Below are positions 57,250 through 64,000 of a DNA stretch of 64,000 bases, in pieces. The position numbers and the translations under genes are program-made. The stretch is from Betaproteobacteria bacterium (GTDB taxonomy: Bacteria > Pseudomonadota > Gammaproteobacteria > Burkholderiales > Usitatibacteraceae), in assembly GCA_016720925.1 (NCBI GenBank), contig JADKJR010000036.1, forward strand, positions 248,001 through 312,000. The letters run 5' to 3'. The notes below the pieces were generated by a model. The model had not been told where the DNA came from and searched no databases. It saw nothing but the letters and a program-made list of their open reading frames with translations. Position 1 is the first letter of the stretch; each line of letters starts with the position of its first letter.

Positions 57250-58320
57250 ATGTTTCGCATTCACATGCTTGCCGCCGACCACGGCGATTGTCTCTGGATC
57301 GAGTACGGCGAGGGCGACACAGACCCGCCGAAGCGCATCCTGATCGATGCCGGGACCGTTGGCGCGTATCCGCGCTCGCTCGCCCCAAAGATAAAGGAAA
57401 CCGTTGACGCCGAAGGCAGCTGCAAGTTTGAGCTCTTCGTCGTCACGCACATCGACGCCGACCATATCGGTGGCGCAATCGAATTTCTCAAGCAGGCCGG
57501 CCCGACAGGTGTATCGATCAAGGAAATCTGGTTCAACGGTTTCTTCCACCTTTCCAATACATCACCTTCGATACTCGGCGCCAAGCAAGGAGAGATGCTG
57601 ACGCCGCTGATTCAAAATGGTCCGTGGACCTGGAATAAACGTTTCAAGAATCTGGCGGTGATGGTGCCGGACGCCGGCAAACTGCCCACCTTCACGCTCT
57701 CCGGCATGAAAATCACGCTGCTCTCGCCCACGTTCGCGAAGCTGCAAAAACTCAAACCGAAATGGGTGAAGGAAATTGAGAAAGCCGGCCTCGTCCCGGG
57801 CCATGCCTTCACGCTTGAGGAAGTGCTGCCGGACGGCTTTCTGGGCGGCAAGGTCGAAGACTGGGCCGATACCGCATTCAAGGAAGACAAGGCGGAACCG
57901 AATGGCAGCAGCATTGCCTTCATTGCCGAGTACGAAGGCAAGCGCGTCTTGTTCGGTGCGGACGCGCATCCCGGCGTGTTGCTGGAAAGCCTGCAACGCG
58001 CCCCGCTGAATGCCGATGCACTGCCGCTGACCGCATTCAAGCTTCCACATCACGCCAGCAAGAACAACGTCTCCAAGGAAATGATCGCCGCGTTTCCCGC
58101 CGAGCATTATCTGGTCTCGACCAACGGCCAGCAATTCAATCATCCCGACGAAGAAGCCATCGCGCGCATCCTCACGGAACATAAGGCGGCGGCAAAGACG
58201 CTGCACTTCAATTGCCCGTCGGAATTCAATGCCGTGTGGAAGAGCGCCTCGCACAAAAATAAATGGAACTACGAGGCGAACTACGGAACGGCGCGTGAGG
58301 GTTTGGTGGTTGACCTGTAG
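57250..58320 (+). CDS. Metallo-beta-lactamase-fold hydrolase (ComEC-type)
   Basis: A 356-residue soluble MBL protein. The metal motif is THIDADHIGG (H67-x-D69-x-D71-H72), the HxDxDH variant of ComEC-like enzymes; FGADAHPGVL and LPHHASKNNVS supply further ligands. The N-terminus HMLAADHGDCLWIEYG is typical of this subgroup, whose members cleave nucleotides or nucleic acids in some cases. It starts 23 bp after the CHAT gene, so it belongs to the same operon. A nuclease or signal-nucleotide-phosphodiesterase function is inference. Confidence 0.85.
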   Translation: MFRIHMLAADHGDCLWIEYGEGDTDPPKRILIDAGTVGAYPRSLAPKIKETVDAEGSCKFELFVVTHIDADHIGGAIEFLKQAGPTGVSIKEIWFNGFFHLSNTSPSILGAKQGEMLTPLIQNGPWTWNKRFKNLAVMVPDAGKLPTFTLSGMKITLLSPTFAKLQKLKPKWVKEIEKAGLVPGHAFTLEEVLPDGFLGGKVEDWADTAFKEDKAEPNGSSIAFIAEYEGKRVLFGADAHPGVLLESLQRAPLNADALPLTAFKLPHHASKNNVSKEMIAAFPAEHYLVSTNGQQFNHPDEEAIARILTEHKAAAKTLHFNCPSEFNAVWKSASHKNKWNYEANYGTAREGLVVDL

Positions 58321-58887
58321 CGATCGTTCAAGTCCACAGGCCAGGGTGAACGATAAAACACAGCGACTGGCGCGGTGTTTGGAGCCATTTTCAACCTGTA
58401 GCCGCGCCAGTGCTTGTGTTTGATTTTGAGTGAGGTCGTCGCAAAGTAGGGGCATGTCCGGTCCTGGCGCAGACGGTGGGACCCAGTCCCATTACAATCC
58501 CAGAAAAATACTAACGGACTGGATTTCAGCCGCAATCCACTGTCCCGGCGGCAGGAAGAATCCATCTCTTTTATGCAACACCCGCGTGCCCATTCACGCA
58601 CAAAACCCACAACCCCGTTGACATTCAACGTCGCTCAACTTAACCTCAATCAACAACAAAAACACAGAATCGTCTGACCGAAATGGGCGCCGCATGACCC
58701 GCGCCCATGCACGAAAATACGTGCACCGGCCCGGCATTCTGCACGATACGGCGCATGGGAGAGTTGACGGTAATGGACGAATCGCAATTGATCGAAGCCC
58801 GGGGAATCATGCTCGCGCGTACCCGACTGCCGCAAAGTCATCACATCCATCACCTCCCGCCACACGATCAATAAAAAGGAGAGAGAC
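58321..58887. other. Intergenic region after the MBL gene
   Basis: 567 bp with no supported gene. It contains a REP-like palindrome at 58357-58421 and presumably a promoter for the DUF5343-like gene. The palindrome probably marks the end of the SGNH-to-MBL transcript. Confidence 0.5.
58357..58421 (-). repeat. REP-like palindrome, copy 6 (inverted orientation)
   Basis: On the minus strand it reads AAACACAAGCACTGGCGCGG, then a centre TTGAAAATGGC and a right arm CCGCGCCAGTCGCTGTGTTT, matching copy 4 closely. Thus the family occurs in both orientations. Confidence 0.83.
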
Positions 58888-59373
58888 GTGCCCGCAGAAT
58901 ACCCACCGTTCATGTTTGGCTATGGCGCCATCGCCCCCATGATCGAAAAAATTCAGGATCGAGACGTACCGGAAATTTTCAGCCACGATTACCTGCGCTT
59001 CACGCTCGGCTTCGCGCGCGAATCGGATCGCGCCTTTATCGCCCTGGCCAAGCGCATCGGCTTGCTCACGGTGGAAGGCAAGCCGACCGAACTTTACAAC
59101 GAACTGCGAAAACCCAGGCAAGCCCAAGCTGCTCTCGCGAAAGCGATGCAACTAGGCTACGCCGCGTTGTATTCACGCAATGCCAACGCAAACGAACTTC
59201 CACGCAAAGAATTGGGGGCGCTGGTCGCCGAAGTCACCGGACTGGAGCCGGGGCACGCGACCGCGCGCGCAGTGGTCGGGACCTTCCTCGCTCTGCGGGA
59301 TCTGGCGAGCCCGCGGGTGGAAGCGGCGCCGGTGGAGAATCGGCGGAAAGAGGAGAGGCGAGGCGGGCGGTGA
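58888..59373 (+). CDS. DUF5343-like small alpha-helical protein
   Basis: A 161-residue protein. The core LGFARESDRAFIALAKRIGLLTVEGKPTELYNELRKPRQAQAALAKAMQLGYAALY resembles DUF5343, a family of probable winged-helix proteins often found near defence or signalling genes; this is by memory of the motif, not by search. The C-terminus is charged and disordered (EERRGGR). GTG start at 58888 has AAGGAGAG upstream, a strong site. It is in the same direction as the CHAT/MBL operon but separated by 567 bp and a palindrome. Confidence 0.6.
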   Translation: MPAEYPPFMFGYGAIAPMIEKIQDRDVPEIFSHDYLRFTLGFARESDRAFIALAKRIGLLTVEGKPTELYNELRKPRQAQAALAKAMQLGYAALYSRNANANELPRKELGALVAEVTGLEPGHATARAVVGTFLALRDLASPRVEAAPVENRRKEERRGGR

Positions 59374-59599
59374 GGGCATTGCGCGTTGCGCCGACGCAGT
59401 AAAAACGTGTTCCTGTGAGTTGTACGTGCACAGATCCTGAATACGTGGAGCGAGTGGCCGCACTATTTTCCACTTACGGAATTTGCGGTGCATCAATACA
59501 TTTGCAAATAAATAGTCGCGCGATGGCTGACTAACAATTGCTATTTCTTGTTAACATGCGAAACGCCGCTTTTTAAAACAACTTGCTCAGGGAGAACTA

Positions 59600-60148
59600 A
59601 TGAAAAAATTGCTGGCAGCAATGGGGATAGTTGTCATCCTTTCGGGATGCGCATCTGGCGCCAAAGTCGAGGGGATGTCGGTTTTTGCAGACGCAGCAAC
59701 CGTCAATGCAAAAACCGCGCTGAAGAACAACGTCGCGGTCAAGGATGTAACAGGTGGGCAGGATACGAATCCGGCTTGGAAGTCCAACATCGGCAGTAGT
59801 GATTTTGAGCTGGCACTGGAGTCCTCACTGCGATCTGCTGGCCTGCTTTCCGGAGGCAAGCCGCTAGGTAGCCATTTTTTGACGGTGCATCTCGAGAAAG
59901 TGGATCAGCCATTTATCGGGCTTGATATGACTGTTACAGCCTCAGTCAATTACGTACTTAGTGAGCGTGCAAGCGGTAAGAACGTTTATTCGAAGTCGAT
60001 ATCGCTACCTTATACGGCGAAGTTTTCGGATGCATTTGCCGGGTATGAGCGCCTGCGACTCGCCAATGAAGGCGCGGCCAAAGTGAATATCAAGCAATTG
60101 ATCGACGACCTGATTGCACTAAAGGTGGAATCAGTACAGGTCAAGTGA
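59600..60148 (+). CDS. Small lipoprotein of unknown function
   Basis: A 182-residue lipoprotein: MKKLLAAMGIVVILSGCAS carries a lipobox (LSGC, lipidated Cys about residue 17). The mature part includes a beta-rich stretch (SHFLTVHLEKVDQPFIGLDMTVTASVNYVLSE) that suggests a small periplasmic or outer-membrane domain. No family is recognised. It starts 226 bp after the DUF5343-like gene and 80 bp before a second lipoprotein gene. Confidence 0.8.
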   Translation: MKKLLAAMGIVVILSGCASGAKVEGMSVFADAATVNAKTALKNNVAVKDVTGGQDTNPAWKSNIGSSDFELALESSLRSAGLLSGGKPLGSHFLTVHLEKVDQPFIGLDMTVTASVNYVLSERASGKNVYSKSISLPYTAKFSDAFAGYERLRLANEGAAKVNIKQLIDDLIALKVESVQVK

Positions 60149-60228
60149 AGGTAGAAAAAATGACAGGTCAAGTGGCCTATGTAAGAAAGTCAACGCATCA
60201 ATAATTTCAAAAAAAAGGGGAGAGACCA

Positions 60229-60735
60229 ATGTTCGCAAGAAAAACTACGGCGGCTATCGTCGCTATTTCGCTCGTGGGTGCAACAACCCTTCCAGGTTGC
60301 GCAACATCATCAAAGGACATCTCGTCCAGCTACGTGTCGCCAATACAGTATGCAAACTACGATTGCAGTCAGCTCACGGCAGAAATGCAACGCATTCGAG
60401 GCCGTGTCAATCAGATTGCCGGGCGACTGGATGAAGCAGCCAGCAATGACAAGCTAATCATGGGCGCAGGCCTCCTGATTTTCTGGCCGGCTTTGTTTGC
60501 GTTGGGCGGTACGAAGGGGCAAGAACAAGAGTATTCCCGGCTGAAGGGTGAGTACGATGCTGCGAATCAAGCTGCGATTGAAAAGAAGTGTTCGATGGGG
60601 CCGTCAGAGATAAATCCACCGGTGCACGATCATTTCCTACCCATTCAGGTGGGTTTTCACCCGGCAGAACGGGTTACGCTTGGTAACGCTGAAACTGGCG
60701 ACAACCCGATCGTGGGCCTTTCCGCGATTAAATAA
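60229..60735 (+). CDS. Lipoprotein with conserved YxxYdC...FWPALF motif
   Basis: A 168-residue lipoprotein (lipobox LPGC). The mature part has SSYVSPIQYANYDCSQLTAEMQRIRGRVNQIAGRLDEAA, a coiled-coil-like stretch, then one hydrophobic segment LLIFWPALFALGG and EYSRLKGEYDAANQAAIEKKC. This pattern recurs in a common proteobacterial lipoprotein family of unknown function. GGGGAGAG precedes the ATG. Confidence 0.82.
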   Translation: MFARKTTAAIVAISLVGATTLPGCATSSKDISSSYVSPIQYANYDCSQLTAEMQRIRGRVNQIAGRLDEAASNDKLIMGAGLLIFWPALFALGGTKGQEQEYSRLKGEYDAANQAAIEKKCSMGPSEINPPVHDHFLPIQVGFHPAERVTLGNAETGDNPIVGLSAIK

Positions 60736-60800
60736 AAACACCAAAGCAATCACGGCCAGATGCCGAATTTCACTAACGAAGCCGGCTCCTCAGGCTCAAC

Positions 60801-61229
60801 ATGATCCGCATCCTCGGATTTGTCGCCGTGGTCTGGTTGGCGCTAATGCCGCCGCTGTTCACGGATGGTGCCTGCACGGCCGAGTTTGATCGCGAGGCCG
60901 CGCAGTTGACCGTGAATCAAAACTCTCTCGATTCACCAACGCATGCCCAGGAGTATTGGGCCTCCCGCCAGATTCCGGTCTCGGTTATTCCGGTAAAACA
61001 GTGCCGGCGCGCGAGGCCGAGGTTTGTGGACGTATGTGGCTCCGGAGATATTGTCTATGCCATTGTCCCGGTGCAGAACCTTGTTTGTCGCGTCTATCGG
61101 GACAGCGAAATCAGAGTCCAGCTTCACTACGATGATCGCAATCGCCTGAGCCGCATGGTTACCGACATGAATCCATTCCGTGCGCTGCCATTGCCGTGGC
61201 TTGGCGTCACGTTGTATTGGGGCAGGTAG
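60801..61229 (+). CDS. Small exported protein, unknown
   Basis: A 142-residue protein with a probable signal peptide (MIRILGFVAVVWLALMPPLFTDGACTAEF) and several cysteines. No family is recognised; the C-terminus LPWLGVTLYWGR could approach the membrane. It follows the previous lipoprotein gene by 65 bp and converges on the rhombosortase gene. Confidence 0.6.
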   Translation: MIRILGFVAVVWLALMPPLFTDGACTAEFDREAAQLTVNQNSLDSPTHAQEYWASRQIPVSVIPVKQCRRARPRFVDVCGSGDIVYAIVPVQNLVCRVYRDSEIRVQLHYDDRNRLSRMVTDMNPFRALPLPWLGVTLYWGR

Positions 61230-61340
61230 GTACTGAGGAGAGTACGGGGAGCCGCGTCAATGCTTTTCACCCTAACGGATTGCCTGCCAAATGCACACAA
61301 CTGCGTCGTCATCGACTGTCATGGCGTCAATGTGCACCAT

Positions 61341-61970
61341 TCAGGCGGTTCGTTTCCGACGCAGCAGACTTCGTAAAGGCCGTCCCGAGTACGTGCAGCA
61401 TGCCTTGCTGCAACAAAAGGCAAACCCAGCCAACGCTCCAAGAACATGCGAGCGCCACTCCACGACAACATCATCGGGAAGTCCGCCGACTCCCGTCGAA
61501 ATTCCCAGTGCCTCACCAACCACCTTGACCGCCAATACGACCGCAAGCAATCCAACCACCAGCCGGTACGACGGATATTCCCGTGCGATGCCGATCATCG
61601 TGATCACCGACAGCGCCATCGCGACTCCGGATAATCCGCGATATTGAACCAGGTCAGGCGACCACAGCAGCAGCCCGATCGAAATCATCGGCCCGATACC
61701 GGCAAGCCCCCACACAATCCACCACGACCCCATCCGCTTTTCGACGATGCTGCCGGCGATGAAACATACCAGCGCATCGATGGCGGCATGCCGAGGTGAG
61801 AAGTGAACCAGGTGCGCCGTCCAGAATCGCCACCATTCACCATGACGAATCGCTTCCCGATCGAGTGCCAGCCATTGGTTGAACGATTCCGGCAGCAATG
61901 CAAACGCGATGCAGGCACCTGCCAGCAACGCAACCAGCGGTGCGCCGTTATACTTTGCGGCGCTTTGCAT
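61341..61970 (-). CDS. rrtA: Rhombosortase (rhomboid-family GlyGly-CTERM protease)
   Basis: About 209 residues with six or more membrane helices. The rhomboid-type catalytic Ser114 is in RGLSGVAMAL and His175 in EWRSHVLGALAG; the HLVHFSPRHAAIDAL loop (H53, H56) matches the rhombosortase subgroup. These enzymes cleave proteins with a GlyGly-CTERM tail. Start ATG 61970 or GTG 61982 lies inside the end of the upstream gene, so the two overlap by 23-35 bp and are co-translated. The upstream product carries exactly such a tail. Confidence 0.9.
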   Translation of the reverse strand: MQSAAKYNGAPLVALLAGACIAFALLPESFNQWLALDREAIRHGEWWRFWTAHLVHFSPRHAAIDALVCFIAGSIVEKRMGSWWIVWGLAGIGPMISIGLLLWSPDLVQYRGLSGVAMALSVITMIGIAREYPSYRLVVGLLAVVLAVKVVGEALGISTGVGGLPDDVVVEWRSHVLGALAGFAFCCSKACCTYSGRPLRSLLRRKRTA

Positions 61971-62778
61971 ACACCAGTCCACTGAGGGCGATGGCGATCA
62001 ACACGCCGGCCCAGTCAAGGCTGCCGCCGCCGCGATACCCCGGACGGGCTTCAACGCGAATATTGGCCGCCGTCTTGATGCGAACCTTGAATGTATCCAG
62101 CTCACTTTGCAATTGCGGAATCAATTGCTCAACGGCCTTGTTATATCCCTCGACTTGCGCGGCCCGCGAGCGCTCGCTGAAGCTGGCCAGGCTGGCCGCG
62201 CCTTTCACCTGGCTGGTGCCCGGCGCGCGAAACAGCAATTTGCGGCTGGCGACGTCGAACACGGAAATATCGAGCATCGTTTGCACATCGTATTCGTCGC
62301 CGTGCACGACATACGCGCCGACGATCGTCCAATAGAGAAATGCCAGCGAATTGCTGTCGTTGAACTGGACCTGATCGTAGGACACCATCGCCATGATATC
62401 GACGCCAAACATGCGCGCGACTTGTTCCATGTTGGCGAACCCGCCGCCGGGTTGCAGATATTGCGTGGGAATCACCTGGATCGCGCCGATGTATTCGTGC
62501 CCGGCGAAGGAGGACTTGGCCCGTTCCAGCAACTTCATTTTTTCAGTTTCGGGCAACGACCGCACCCGCGGAGCCGTGGGAACAAAAGCGATGCCAACAC
62601 GCACCGGCGGCCGCAGGTAAGTCATCCCCGCCTCCATCTGTGGCGCTTGCGTTGCGGCCGGGTAGAGGTAGTCAACAATGCTGGCGGATTGTTTGACTTC
62701 CCGGTGAGAAAATGATGATGCGCAGCCCCACAGGCTCGCGGTAATCAGCAGCAAAATCAACGTCGTCAGGAATTTCAT
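61948..62778 (-). CDS. Rhombotarget lipoprotein (GlyGly-CTERM)
   Basis: A 276-residue lipoprotein. The N-terminal signal ends with lipobox LWGC. The last 30 residues contain GYRGGGSLDW, then a hydrophobic helix (AGVLIAIALSGLVYA) and KRRKV: a classic GlyGly-CTERM recognition sequence. The body has an alpha/beta domain with QVARMFGVDIMAMVSYDQVQ. AAGGA lies 6 nt before ATG 62778. Its stop lies downstream of the rhombosortase start, so enzyme and dedicated substrate form one unit. Dual N-terminal lipidation and C-terminal processing is unusual. Confidence 0.88.
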   Translation of the reverse strand: MKFLTTLILLLITASLWGCASSFSHREVKQSASIVDYLYPAATQAPQMEAGMTYLRPPVRVGIAFVPTAPRVRSLPETEKMKLLERAKSSFAGHEYIGAIQVIPTQYLQPGGGFANMEQVARMFGVDIMAMVSYDQVQFNDSNSLAFLYWTIVGAYVVHGDEYDVQTMLDISVFDVASRKLLFRAPGTSQVKGAASLASFSERSRAAQVEGYNKAVEQLIPQLQSELDTFKVRIKTAANIRVEARPGYRGGGSLDWAGVLIAIALSGLVYAKRRKV

Positions 62779-62927
62779 GTTTGTCCTTTCTACAATTTTT
62801 TGCGGCGGTTCGTGGCAGGCGCAATGCGCGGCAGTCGCCATCCGCAGCAGTCAGCCTACTAGGACGGCGGCGGTTTGAAACTGGTTTGTAGAAAGTGGCG
62901 GATGGCTCCGCCGGAAGTAGCGAAAAG

Positions 62928-62965
62928 CAATACCATTTCACCGAAACCGCTTGGCAGTGGTATTG
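62928..62965. promoter_or_regulatory. Inverted repeat in divergent region
   Basis: CAATACCA (62928-62935) and TGGTATTG (62958-62965), perfect 8-bp arms with 22-bp spacing. It is located between the rhombotarget gene and the gene at 63027, so it may be an operator. Confidence 0.35.
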
Positions 62966-63026
62966 TTTAACTGTCGTACCGGACCTGAATTGCGTCAGGT
63001 ACGGTTTTATTCGAGGAGCGGTGAAA

Positions 63027-63368
63027 ATGAAGTTTCTGAGCAAAGACTTGTCTCCCGCGGAAACGTCGTTCCTGAAATGGCAATACGGTTTTGACGAAGC
63101 GGACGCGCCGTTCGAGCGGGCATTGTGGCAAGCCATCATGCGCGCCTGGGAGGCCGATGCCGTGCCAGGGGCCGCCACCCGTCATCTCGCGCGCCTCGGC
63201 GCCGCTGGTGCGTATCCCGAGGAAGTGGCGTTGTACGTGAGCTTCAGGTCCGCGGACAGTGATGCGGTCTGGAACGAGTTGATTCGCCGTGCCGGTTTGT
63301 CCGATCGCCGCACGGCAAAAATCGAAACCGGAATCGATCGCCGCCACCGCGTTGGGAGCCGTGGCTGA
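63027..63368 (+). CDS. Small protein of unknown function
   Basis: A 113-residue soluble protein (MKFLSKDLSPAETSFLKWQYGFDEADAPFERALWQAIMRAWEAD...). ATG 63027 has GAGGAG upstream. Helix-rich, no recognised family, highly basic C-terminus (DRRHRVGSRG). A longer reading to 62895 lacks a ribosome-binding site. Confidence 0.6.
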   Translation: MKFLSKDLSPAETSFLKWQYGFDEADAPFERALWQAIMRAWEADAVPGAATRHLARLGAAGAYPEEVALYVSFRSADSDAVWNELIRRAGLSDRRTAKIETGIDRRHRVGSRG

Positions 63369-63460
63369 ATGCGCGCGCAATTGCGCTTGCGGTTTGAATC
63401 TCAGCAGACGCCCATCGTTTGCCGTCGTTCGATTGCAAGGCGTTTCAACGCGCGGATCGC

Positions 63461-63519
63461 CATTTGGCGCGCCTTTCCAGCCGAAAATGTCCAGAACGCC
63501 CCGCCAGTGCTGGTGTCTT
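63461..63519 (+). repeat. REP-like palindrome, copy 7
   Basis: CATTTGGCGCGCC, centre CGAAAATGTCC, right arm CCCGCCAGTGCTGGTGTCTT. It lies between converging genes. Confidence 0.7.
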
Positions 63520-63580
63520 GGACTCGCCATACGCTCCGCGCCAAACGGTCGGCATCTCTGACCAAACGTCCGGCAGGCTG

Positions 63581-64000
63581 CTAAAAAACCGGAAACTCAT
63601 CCTCGTCACGCATTCGCGCTTCCCGTTCCTTGGCTTCGCGCCGGCGGGCCTTGATCCAGTCCTTGAACACGGGAAGATCATTCGGTACAAGGATTTCTCG
63701 TTGCAGGTCCTGTATGCGGCGTCGCAGTTCGGCGATGTCCCGCGTCAAGCGGGGCATGACGGCGTTGGGCAGCAATGTCTGATTGGGCGACAGGTTGAAT
63801 TGCTCGTGGAGCGGAATCACCAGATGCGCGATTTCCATTTCCAATTCGGCTAGTTGGTCTTTCAGGATCTTGTTGAAATGCTTGAGCCGATCTTCCGACA
63901 GGCCCGTGATGGTATGCGCGTCAATGTGTTCCAGCTCCAGCTGCAGTTCCAGAAGTTGCAATAAATCCTTTTTGTCGTATGCCTGGTTGACCCGCTGCAT
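63581..64000 (-). CDS. C-terminal part of a J-domain-type chaperone-like protein (partial)
   Basis: The gene runs off the end of the window; 139 residues of its C-terminus are visible. MQRVNQAYDKKDLLQLLELQLELEHID is followed by a coiled-coil-rich stretch (ELEMEIAHLVIPLHEQF, DIAELRRRIQDLQREI) and a highly charged end. This arrangement is known from betaproteobacterial DnaJ-domain proteins where the N-terminal J domain precedes MQRVNxAY. The J domain itself is outside the window, so the assignment is tentative. The ATG at the edge is probably internal. Confidence 0.6.
   Translation of the reverse strand: MQRVNQAYDKKDLLQLLELQLELEHIDAHTITGLSEDRLKHFNKILKDQLAELEMEIAHLVIPLHEQFNLSPNQTLLPNAVMPRLTRDIAELRRRIQDLQREILVPNDLPVFKDWIKARRREAKEREARMRDEDEFPVF

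Noticed and set aside
52009..58320. Type VI secretion effector island
   Set aside because: DUF2235 suggests it, but no VgrG, PAAR, Hcp or immunity-like gene is present, and the neighbours are CHAT and MBL proteins.
58430..58913. Short open frames in the region before the DUF5343-like gene
   Set aside because: No ribosome-binding site or recognisable sequence; base composition and overlap on both strands look non-coding.

Overview
The window looks like chromosome of a heterotrophic, aerobic betaproteobacterium (Burkholderiales/Usitatibacter-like; the rank below class is a guess). The basis is the gene order mdh - acnA - CoA-ester lyase/MaoC genes - GntR regulator - sdhCDAB - sdhE - gltA - odhAB - lpd - zapE, plus RlmM, PrpE, WWNP-ESGWG-type exported proteins and several small lipoproteins. 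No rRNA, tRNA, CRISPR array, phage or insertion sequence was recognised.

Layout. (1) 1-11756: the 3' part of a giant extracellular repeat protein built from about twenty nearly identical 420-bp (140-residue) units followed by diverged DUF11-like domains. The reading frame is broken by about twelve short indels, all in C/G runs inside the repeats, which looks more like unresolved repeat sequencing than decay. (2) 11782-20599: an EamA transporter, mdh, an ECF sigma/anti-sigma-like operon, an MFS transporter, rlmM, a TonB-domain lipoprotein and an unusual lipoprotein-anchored methyltransferase. (3) 20823-41226: the TCA-cycle region. The minus-strand arm carries acnA, a CoA-ester lyase with a frameshift, a mesaconyl-CoA hydratase-like MaoC protein and a second lyase, divergent from a GntR/UTRA regulator with an 18-bp perfect palindrome between them. 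The plus-strand arm carries sdhCDAB, sdhE, gltA, odhA, odhB, lpd and zapE. (4) 41238-45941: an exported protein, acuI-type reductase, an orphan response regulator and prpE. The last enzyme and the mesaconyl-CoA branch both touch propionyl-CoA metabolism. (5) 46196-49044: the AmmeMemoRadiSam trio amrB-amrA-amrS. (6) 49302-59373: the most unusual stretch. A Tll0287-type haem protein, a caspase-Sel1 protein, an SGNH hydrolase, a DUF2235 alpha/beta hydrolase, a 1043-residue CHAT-protease protein, a ComEC-type metallo-beta-lactamase and a DUF5343-like protein stand in one direction. I propose this as a candidate proteolysis-triggered conflict or stress-response system. (7) 59600-64000: small lipoproteins, a rhombosortase overlapping its GlyGly-CTERM rhombotarget lipoprotein, a small unknown protein and the 3' end of a J-domain-type gene.

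Intergenic spaces contain at least seven copies of a roughly 65-bp imperfect palindrome (a REP-like family, core GCGCCAGTGCTAGTGTTTT). A second, GC-rich hairpin occurs as an inverted pair inside the AmmeMemoRadiSam operon. Two single-copy genes (the CoA-ester lyase and the caspase) each carry one single-base insertion, so base-level quality should be considered before calling them pseudogenes.
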